Assembly (NCBI GenBank): GCA_945903445.1
Contig: CAMDNZ010000082.1
Span: forward strand, 1 to 7,457
Length of the DNA: 7,457 bases
DNA from: Bordetella parapertussis
GTDB lineage: Bacteria; Pseudomonadota; Gammaproteobacteria; Burkholderiales; Burkholderiaceae_B
Reading direction: 5' to 3'
In this document: positions 1 through 5,362 of the stretch, in pieces
How the letters are laid out: each line of letters starts with the position of its first letter
Numbering within the stretch: the first letter of the stretch is position 1
Notes under the pieces: model-generated
What the model was told of the DNA's origin: nothing
Databases searched by the model: none
The model's input: the letters and a program-made list of their open reading frames with translations, nothing else
Program-made: the position numbers and the translations under genes

Positions 1-822
1 ATTGGCGATGTTCGCGATCGCGAACGCCTGTACCGCGCATTGGACGGTGTCGATTATGTGGTTCACGCTGCTGCCACCAAGATCGTTCCTACGGCTGAGT
101 ACAACCCCTTCGAATGCGTAAAAACCAACATCAATGGCGCGATGAACCTCATCGATGCATGCATCGACAAAGGCGTCAAGCGCGTGGTCGCTTTGTCTAC
201 CGACAAGGCCAGCAGCCCCATCAACCTTTACGGTGCCACTAAATTGGCTTCCGACAAGCTGTTCGTGTCGGGTAACTCGTACGCCGGCGGCCACGACACG
301 CGTTTTGCGGTAGTTCGTTACGGTAACGTCATGGGATCGCGCGGTTCGGTCATTCCTTTCTTTATGTCGATCAAGGACAAGGGTTCGTTCCCCATCACCG
401 ACGATCGCATGACGCGTTTCATGATTTCGCTGGAGCAGGGTGTCGAGCTGGTCTGGCATGCCTTTGACGACATGGAAGGCGGCGAAATCTACGTCAAGAA
501 GATTCCTTCGATGAAGGTAACCGACGTCGCACGTTCGATCTCGCCGACGGCCAAGCACGAAATCGTCGGTATCCGTCCTGGCGAAAAGCTGCACGAGCAG
601 ATGATCGGTGCCGAAGACGCCTATTACACCTACGAATATCCCGAGCATTTCAAAATTCTGCCGGCTATCCATAACTGGAGCGCAGACACCGCCCGGATCA
701 AGGACGGTAAGCGTGTACCTGAAGGCTTCGTTTACGCCAGCGACAACAATCCGGATTGGATGGATCAAGCCGATTTGTCTGCATGGATCAGCAAGAACGA
801 GCACAAAATCGGAGCGATCTGA
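1..822 (+). CDS. pseB: PseB, UDP-N-acetylglucosamine 4,6-dehydratase (inverting), 5'-truncated by window edge
   Basis: First enzyme of pseudaminic acid synthesis: an NADP-dependent, cytosolic extended short-chain dehydrogenase that converts UDP-GlcNAc to the C5-inverted UDP-2-acetamido-2,6-dideoxy-4-hexulose. The frame is open from base 1 (codon position 1), giving 273 visible residues. The GDVRD segment at visible residues 2-6 belongs to the nucleotide-binding fold. HAAATK at 22-27 is the usual active-site loop. STDKA (66-70) and YGATK (77-81) give the catalytic Thr67/Asp68/Lys69 and Tyr77/Lys81; their spacing matches the T131/D132/K133/Y141/K145 set known from Helicobacter FlaA1. That offset implies about 64 residues missing upstream, including the glycine-rich dinucleotide motif, for a normal total near 337. 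RYGNVMGSRGSVIP (106-119) and IRPGEKLHEQM (191-201) are family blocks. No membrane segments are seen, which argues for the short soluble PseB type rather than the WbpM/PglF type. A TTG at 40 is an internal codon, not the start. The stop overlaps the pseC start by one base (TGATG). Confidence 0.95.
   Translation: MGDVRDRERLYRALDGVDYVVHAAATKIVPTAEYNPFECVKTNINGAMNLIDACIDKGVKRVVALSTDKASSPINLYGATKLASDKLFVSGNSYAGGHDTRFAVVRYGNVMGSRGSVIPFFMSIKDKGSFPITDDRMTRFMISLEQGVELVWHAFDDMEGGEIYVKKIPSMKVTDVARSISPTAKHEIVGIRPGEKLHEQMIGAEDAYYTYEYPEHFKILPAIHNWSADTARIKDGKRVPEGFVYASDNNPDWMDQADLSAWISKNEHKIGAI
811..814 (+). promoter_or_regulatory. Ribosome binding site of pseC
   Basis: GGAG lies 7 bases before the ATG at 822 and inside the last codons of pseB. 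It supports the ATG at 822 as the pseC start over the in-frame TTG at 756, which would place the gene's beginning deep inside pseB. Confidence 0.7.
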
Positions 823-1979
823 TGATTCCATACGGTCGCCAGGACATCACGCAGGGGGACATCGACGCGGTGCGTGATGTCCTCGTGTCGGACTTTCTTA
901 CGCAGGGGCCTCAGGTTCCTCGCTTCGAGGCTTCGGTCCGTGAGGCCACGGGCGTGGCTCATGCATTTGCCATGAACAGTGCGACATCGGCACTGCATGT
1001 CGCTTGCCTCGCGCTTGGCCTGGGGCCTGGCGATACGTTGTGGACCAGTCCGATCACCTTCGTCGCTTCGTCCAATTGTGCGCTGTATTGCGGGGCGTCG
1101 GTCGATTTCGTCGATATCGATCCGGTGTCGTTCAATATGTCGCCTGAAGCACTGCGCACGAAGCTCGAAGCCGCACAGGTCCAAGGCAAGTTGCCCAAGG
1201 TGGTCGTGCCCGTGCATCTGTGCGGGCAGCCCTGCAACATGGAAGCCATCGGCGCGTTGGCGCAGGAGTTTGGGTTCAAGGTCATCGAAGATGCGTCGCA
1301 CGCGATCGGCGGCCGCTATCAGGACGAACCCATCGGCAACTGTCGCTATAGCGACATGACGATTTTCAGTTTCCATCCGGTGAAGATCGTGACATCGGCC
1401 GAGGGCGGCATGTTACTGACTAACAACGCCGAATTGGCGTCGAAGGTCGAATTGTTCCGCAGTCACGGCATTACGCGCGATGCCAGTTTGATGGTCAACG
1501 AGCCCCATGGCCCCTGGTATTACGAACAGGTTGCCTTAGGTTACAACTATCGCATGACCGAGCTACAGGCCGCATTGGGTGTCAGCCAAATGGGCCGGCT
1601 GACTCAGTACGTTCGTGAGCGCAATGAACTGGCGAAGTTCTACGACAAGGCCCTTGAATCGTTGCCGCTGAGTCTGCCCGTGATCGCCGACGATGCGTAC
1701 TCGGCTTTCCATCTTTATGTTATTCGCCTGAAGCTCGATGAGCTGAGTCGCAGCCATCGGGAAGTATTCGAGGCGTTGCGCGCCGGTGGGGTGGGTGTCA
1801 ATCTGCATTACATGCCCGTATACCACCAACCGTACTATGCAAGCATGGGCTTCGATGCAACTCAGTTCCCTCATGCAGAGGCCTATTACGGGCAAGCGAT
1901 CAGCATTCCGATGTACCCGACCATTGGCGATGACAAGCGACAGCGCGTGGTCGATGTATTGAAAAGCGTGCTTTCGTGA
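822..1979 (+). CDS. pseC: PseC, UDP-4-amino-4,6-dideoxy-N-acetyl-beta-L-altrosamine transaminase
   Basis: PLP-dependent sugar aminotransferase (DegT/DnrJ/EryC1 family, fold type I) that transfers the amino group, usually from glutamate, to C4 of the PseB product, giving UDP-4-amino-4,6-dideoxy-L-AltNAc. The product from ATG 822 is 385 residues, the normal length. It begins MIPYGRQDI, as PseC proteins do. FLTQGPQVPRFE (25-36) is the family's N-terminal substrate block and NSATSALH (52-59) is the PLP-phosphate loop. In IEDASHAIGG (155-164), Asp157 should pair with the pyridine nitrogen. SFHPVKIVTSAEGG (183-196) contains the Schiff-base lysine, Lys188. YNYRMTELQAALG lies in the C-terminal half. 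The frame stays open upstream to a TTG at 756, but that extension lies inside pseB, has no homologous look and lacks a well-placed Shine-Dalgarno. The stop overlaps the pseF GTG start by four bases (GTGA). No key residue appears missing. Confidence 0.96.
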   Translation: MIPYGRQDITQGDIDAVRDVLVSDFLTQGPQVPRFEASVREATGVAHAFAMNSATSALHVACLALGLGPGDTLWTSPITFVASSNCALYCGASVDFVDIDPVSFNMSPEALRTKLEAAQVQGKLPKVVVPVHLCGQPCNMEAIGALAQEFGFKVIEDASHAIGGRYQDEPIGNCRYSDMTIFSFHPVKIVTSAEGGMLLTNNAELASKVELFRSHGITRDASLMVNEPHGPWYYEQVALGYNYRMTELQAALGVSQMGRLTQYVRERNELAKFYDKALESLPLSLPVIADDAYSAFHLYVIRLKLDELSRSHREVFEALRAGGVGVNLHYMPVYHQPYYASMGFDATQFPHAEAYYGQAISIPMYPTIGDDKRQRVVDVLKSVLS

Positions 1980-2677
1980 GTCGCGTCGCCATCATCCCCG
2001 CTCGCGGGGGCAGCAAGCGTATTCCGCGCAAGAACGTGCGGCCGTTCGGGGGGCAGCCGATGATCGCCTGGTCAATTGCCGCTGCGCGTCAGACGGGTAT
2101 TTTTTCTCGGATCGTCGTCTCTACCGACGATCCGGAGATTGCAGATGTCGCGCGGGCGGCAGGCGCGGAGGTGCCGTTCGTACGTCCCGACGATCTGGCC
2201 GACGACTTCACACCGACCATCCCGGTGGTGGCCCACGCGGCGCACTGGTTGCTTCAGTCCGGCCACCCCGTCGAATTCGTCTGCTGCATCTACGCGACGG
2301 CACCGTTTATCCAAGCCGCCGACTTGCAGGCCGGTCATGATTTGTGTGTCCAGACCGGCGCCGATTTTGTCGTGCCCGTGACGACTTTTCCGTTTCCGAT
2401 TCAGCGTGCTGTCCGGGTGAAGTCCGGCGGGTGGGGCGAGATGATCTCCCCTAAGCACTACGCCAGTCGGTCGCAGGATTTGGAAGAATGCTTCCACGAT
2501 ATTGGCCAGTTTTACTGGGGTACGTTCAAAGCATGGACTGAGCGCGCGGCAGTATGGGGTGACCGAACCGCCGTTGTACGAGTGCCGCGAAGTCGTGTGC
2601 AGGATATCGATACGCCTGAAGACTGGGAGCGGGCCGAAGCGATGTTTACCGTGCTGCGACAAGGGCAAAATCCATGA
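1976..2677 (+). CDS. pseF: PseF, pseudaminic acid cytidylyltransferase (CMP-Pse synthase)
   Basis: Activates pseudaminic acid with CTP to give CMP-Pse and pyrophosphate, the last cytosolic step before glycosyl transfer. The protein is 233 residues, typical of the CMP-nonulosonate synthetases (NeuA-like, Rossmann-type nucleotidyltransferase). PARGGSKRIPRKN at residues 8-20 is the signature CTP-binding loop. VVSTDDPEIADVA (47-59) is the second conserved strand-helix. QDIDTPEDWERAE (209-221) carries Asp210 and Asp212, the expected metal-binding pair. The GTG start at 1976 sits in a GTGA overlap with the pseC stop, and the family's N-terminus (an aliphatic strand right before PARGGS) leaves room for no other start. 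The Shine-Dalgarno is weak, so translation probably depends on coupling to pseC. It lacks the C-terminal domain of bifunctional NeuA proteins. PseF is preferred over NeuA or LegF because every neighbour is a pse gene; sequence alone separates these poorly. Confidence 0.93.
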   Translation: MSRVAIIPARGGSKRIPRKNVRPFGGQPMIAWSIAAARQTGIFSRIVVSTDDPEIADVARAAGAEVPFVRPDDLADDFTPTIPVVAHAAHWLLQSGHPVEFVCCIYATAPFIQAADLQAGHDLCVQTGADFVVPVTTFPFPIQRAVRVKSGGWGEMISPKHYASRSQDLEECFHDIGQFYWGTFKAWTERAAVWGDRTAVVRVPRSRVQDIDTPEDWERAEAMFTVLRQGQNP

Positions 2678-3756
2678 ATGTGGTGTTTCGGGTGGATGCC
2701 GGTTTGCATATCGGTACGGGCCACGTCATGCGCTGCCTGACGCTGGCACAGCTTGCCCTGCAGCAGGGTGCCCGATGCCATTTCGTGATGTCGGATTGCC
2801 CGGGACATTTGGCGCACGCGGTGCAAGCCTTAGGCCATCAAGTCACACTGCTGGCCACAGGGAGCGTTCCCAACGAGAATTATTGTCCGCATGCCAAGTG
2901 GCTGCCTAGGCATTGGCAGGAGGATGCCACATTGACGCTGGCCGTCGTGCAGGCGGCGGATTGCGATTGGGTCGTGGTCGATCATTACGGCCTGGATGCG
3001 CAGTGGGAACGTGTGGTGGCCATCGACGGCGTCGAGCTTCTCGTGGTGGACGATCTGGCCGACCGCCACCATGTCTGCGACCTGCTGGTCGATCAAACCT
3101 TTGGGCGCGATCCAGAAACATATCGTTCATGGGTGCCTGCGACTTGCAAGATACTCGCCGGTAGTCGTTTTGCGATGCTTCGACAGGAGTTTGCGGCGCG
3201 CCGTCAGGACGCCATGGCTCGGCGCGCGGCATTCGATCGGAATGCGCCGCGCGTGTTGGTGACCATGGGTGGGGTGGACGCAAGTAATATCGCGGGTCGT
3301 GTGCTGAAGTTGCTTGTCGATTCTTCGCTTCCGGATACGACACGTGTCACTGTCTTGGTGGGTGCTAACAATCCTTGGCAAGACGCCGTCGCACGCTTTG
3401 CGATGCATGCCCGGATGACGATCGAAGTGCGTGTCGATGCGACCGACGTCGCCCGGATCATGGCCGATAGCGACATCGCCGTCGGCGCGGGCGGTACCAC
3501 TTCGTGGGAACGCTGTTGTCTGGGCCTGCCGAGTGTGCTGGTTGTGCTGGCCGATAATCAACGTTTCGTCGCGCAAAGTCTGGGCGCGGCGGGTGCGACT
3601 GAAGTGATCGGCTCTATCGAGTTGCTGGACGACGAGTTGGCCCCAAGTGTGCAACGCTTGTTGGACCCTTCTCATTATTTGAACATGTCGCAGGCGGCAG
3701 CAGCGATCGTCGACGGACAGGGAGCCAGCCGAGTGCTTCAGGAGTTGATGGGGTGA
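2674..3756 (+). CDS. pseG: PseG, UDP-2,4-diacetamido-2,4,6-trideoxy-beta-L-altropyranose hydrolase
   Basis: Releases UDP from the PseH product to give free 2,4-diacetamido-2,4,6-trideoxy-L-altrose, the substrate of PseI. The fold is glycosyltransferase GT-B/MurG-like but works as an inverting hydrolase. FRVDAGLHIGTGHVMRCL (5-22) is the hallmark N-terminus; His17 occupies the position of the catalytic His17 of Campylobacter PseG. VVDHYGLDAQWE (101-112) and VVDDLADRHHVCDLLVDQ (124-141) continue the N-terminal domain. The C-terminal domain holds GAGGTTSWERCCLGLPSV (271-288), with Glu279 of the nucleotide-binding loop, and LADNQ (292-296). At 360 residues it is longer than the roughly 270-residue Campylobacter enzyme but in keeping with many proteobacterial PseG/SpsG proteins. 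The ATG at 2674 overlaps the pseF stop (ATGA), and AAGGG at 2661-2665 is a well-spaced Shine-Dalgarno. The pseF-pseG order and close overlap fit consecutive genes of one pathway. Confidence 0.95.
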   Translation: MNVVFRVDAGLHIGTGHVMRCLTLAQLALQQGARCHFVMSDCPGHLAHAVQALGHQVTLLATGSVPNENYCPHAKWLPRHWQEDATLTLAVVQAADCDWVVVDHYGLDAQWERVVAIDGVELLVVDDLADRHHVCDLLVDQTFGRDPETYRSWVPATCKILAGSRFAMLRQEFAARRQDAMARRAAFDRNAPRVLVTMGGVDASNIAGRVLKLLVDSSLPDTTRVTVLVGANNPWQDAVARFAMHARMTIEVRVDATDVARIMADSDIAVGAGGTTSWERCCLGLPSVLVVLADNQRFVAQSLGAAGATEVIGSIELLDDELAPSVQRLLDPSHYLNMSQAAAAIVDGQGASRVLQELMG

Positions 3757-4271
3757 TGGATCAAGACACGCGATTGAGGCCGATGGTACACGCCGATCTG
3801 GCGACCGTATTGACCTGGCGCAACCACCCAGATGTTCGCCGGGTCATGTTCAATTCGGACATCATCGAGCATGCCGACCACGTGCGCTGGTTCGATCGAG
3901 CCGGCGCCGACGCGTTGCGTCGCCTGATGGTCTTCGAGCGCGCCGGCACGCCCAGCGGGTTCGTGCAGCTCAGCTTCGACCCGGCGTCCGCGATTGGCGA
4001 GTGGGGGTTTTATGCCGCGCCTGGAGCGCCCAAGGGGACTGGTCGAGCAATGGCAAAACTGGCACTCGATTATGCTTTCACTGATTTAAAGATGCATAAA
4101 ATGACCGCTGAGGTCATCGAGTCCAATAGCCGTTCGGTCGATTTCCATCGACGGCTGGGATTCGTGCAAGAAGGTTTTTTACGCGACCAATTCAAGGATG
4201 CCCAGGGCTATCACGGGGTGTTTCGTTTTGGATTGCTGGCGAACGAATGGTTAAGGAACGAAGATGCATGA
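3753..4271 (+). CDS. pseH: PseH, UDP-4-amino-4,6-dideoxy-N-acetyl-beta-L-altrosamine N-acetyltransferase
   Basis: GNAT-fold N-acetyltransferase that moves an acetyl group from acetyl-CoA to the C4 amine made by PseC, before PseG acts. It is 172 residues, the usual single-domain size. LRPMVHADLATVLTWRNHPDVR (8-29) is the N-terminal GNAT block common to RimJ/PseH-like proteins. PKGTGRAMAKLAL (93-105) is motif A, the pyrophosphate-binding loop. NSRSVDFHRRLGFVQEGFLRD (125-145) is motif B. Two starts are possible: GTG 3753 (four-base GTGA overlap, 8 bases after AGGAG at 3740-3744) and ATG 3756 (one-base TGATG overlap, spacing 11). They differ by one residue. I report the first because of its spacing, but ATG 3756 is equally defensible. 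The assignment rests on the fold plus the pse context, since GNAT sequences alone do not fix the substrate. Confidence 0.92.
   Translation: MMDQDTRLRPMVHADLATVLTWRNHPDVRRVMFNSDIIEHADHVRWFDRAGADALRRLMVFERAGTPSGFVQLSFDPASAIGEWGFYAAPGAPKGTGRAMAKLALDYAFTDLKMHKMTAEVIESNSRSVDFHRRLGFVQEGFLRDQFKDAQGYHGVFRFGLLANEWLRNEDA
4253..4257 (+). promoter_or_regulatory. Ribosome binding site of pseI
   Basis: AAGGA lies inside the end of pseH, 6 bases before the ATG at 4264. It is one of the clearest Shine-Dalgarno sequences in the block and fixes the pseI start within the eight-base overlap with pseH. Confidence 0.7.
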
Positions 4272-5322
4272 AAACAATCAGCAAGTCGTGATCGACGGAC
4301 GCCGGATTTCCGCCGAAGATCCTCCCTACATCATCGCCGAGATGTCGGCCAACCATAACGGTCGCATTGAAACCGCCATGGACTTGATTGTGCGTGCCAA
4401 AGCATGTGGCGCCCACGCTGTGAAATTACAGACGTACCGGCCCGACACAATCACCTTAAACAGCACCACCGACGATTTTCAGATCAAGGGCGGTCTGTGG
4501 GATGGCCGCACGCTGTACGACCTGTACGACGAGGCGCACATGCCCTGGGATTGGCATGCACCGCTGTTTGCCAAGGCGCGCGAAGTCGGTATTACTATTT
4601 TCAGTTCTCCATTCGACTCGACCGCAGTCGATCTGTTGGAGGATTTGAATGCGCCGGCTTATAAAATCGCGTCTTTCGAAGCTGTCGATTTGCCGCTGAT
4701 TCGCTATGTCGCGTCGACCAAGAAGCCCATGATTATCTCGACCGGCATGGCCGACGCCGAAGAGATCGCCGAGGCGATCGACGCGGCGCGCAGTGGGGGA
4801 TGCAAAGAACTCATCGTTCTTCATTGCGTGAGCGCCTATCCGGCGCTGGCCGCAGACTACAACCTCAAGACCCTGGTCGACATGCGCGAACGTTTCGGCG
4901 TGCTGACCGGCTTGTCGGATCACACGATCGACAATACGACGGCTATCGTGAGCGTCGCACTAGGTGCCTGCTTGATCGAAAAGCATTTCACGCTGGATCG
5001 ACAGGGCGGGGGGCCGGACGACAGTTTTTCCTTGGAGCCTGCCGATCTCGAAAACTTGTGTGTTGGCGCTAAAACAGCTTGGGAATCGCTGGGGCGCGTC
5101 GATTATGGTCGCAAGTCGGGTGAAATCGGTAATGCGCAATTCCGTCGATCGCTGTATTTCGTCGATGACATCGCGCAAGGGGCAACCATTTCCGCCCAAG
5201 CCGTGCGTAGCGTTCGGCCGGGTTTCGGCCTGGCGCCTAAGCATCTGGAACGGGTGATCGGCAAAAAGGCAACCCGCGACATTCGCAAAAATACGCCGGT
5301 CACCGAAGATTCGTTCGCTTGA
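4264..5322 (+). CDS. pseI: PseI, pseudaminic acid synthase
   Basis: Condenses 2,4-diacetamido-2,4,6-trideoxy-L-altrose with phosphoenolpyruvate to form pseudaminic acid; a metal-dependent enzyme of the NeuB family. It is 352 residues, full length. The N-terminal TIM barrel shows IIAEMSANHNG (23-33), with Glu26 in the catalytic position. AEMSANHNG is typical of PseI, whereas sialic acid synthases more often read AEAGVNHNG. VKLQTY (53-58), FSSPFD (113-118), STGMAD (159-164), HCVSAYPA (187-194), GLSDHT (216-221) and IEKHFTLDR (238-246) follow; His220 and His241 are the expected metal ligands. The C-terminal antifreeze-like SAF domain runs from about residue 293 to the end and includes SVRPGFGLAP (316-325), whose Arg318 should reach the neighbouring active site in the dimer. 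ATG 4264 overlaps the pseH stop by eight bases and is preceded by AAGGA. It is the last pse gene, followed by the only real gap in the block. Confidence 0.96.
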   Translation: MHENNQQVVIDGRRISAEDPPYIIAEMSANHNGRIETAMDLIVRAKACGAHAVKLQTYRPDTITLNSTTDDFQIKGGLWDGRTLYDLYDEAHMPWDWHAPLFAKAREVGITIFSSPFDSTAVDLLEDLNAPAYKIASFEAVDLPLIRYVASTKKPMIISTGMADAEEIAEAIDAARSGGCKELIVLHCVSAYPALAADYNLKTLVDMRERFGVLTGLSDHTIDNTTAIVSVALGACLIEKHFTLDRQGGGPDDSFSLEPADLENLCVGAKTAWESLGRVDYGRKSGEIGNAQFRRSLYFVDDIAQGATISAQAVRSVRPGFGLAPKHLERVIGKKATRDIRKNTPVTEDSFA

Positions 5323-5362
5323 CCTGCTCATCAATGAGTTTTGCCAGCGGGCGTAGCGTCTC
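5323..5362 (+). other. Intergenic gap between pseI and kpsC
   Basis: These 40 bases are the only non-coding stretch of any size. They hold a short palindrome, CTCATCAATGAG (5327-5338), followed by TTTT (5339-5342). As a hairpin it would have only four base pairs around a four-base loop, so it is not a credible terminator. No -35/-10 pair is recognisable. The Shine-Dalgarno for kpsC is weak (AGCGGG at 5346-5351 at best). Read-through from the pse genes into kpsC is therefore the simplest reading. Confidence 0.5.

Noticed and set aside
756..821. In-frame upstream extension of pseC to a TTG at 756
   Set aside because: It would overlap pseB by about 66 bases, adds 22 residues with no family resemblance, and ignores the well-spaced GGAG and the TGATG junction at 822, where typical PseC proteins begin.
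765..1376. 203-codon open frame on the minus strand opposite pseC
   Set aside because: Composition shadow of a GC-rich coding strand. The translation has no recognisable domain and lies entirely across conserved PseC sequence.
3127..3675. 182-codon minus-strand frame opposite pseG, and similar ones opposite pseF, pseI and kpsC
   Set aside because: They are rich in Arg, His, Pro and Thr without domain structure, overlap well-supported genes completely, and have no convincing start signals.
4264..5322. Sialic acid (NeuB) or legionaminic acid (LegI) synthase instead of PseI
   Set aside because: The AEMSANHNG block and the surrounding pseB, pseC, pseG and pseH genes specify the L-altro pathway. 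No NeuC-like epimerase and no Leg-specific genes are present.
5327..5342. Possible rho-independent terminator after pseI
   Set aside because: The palindrome CTCATCAATGAG can form only four base pairs with a four-base loop and is followed by just four T residues, too weak for an intrinsic terminator.
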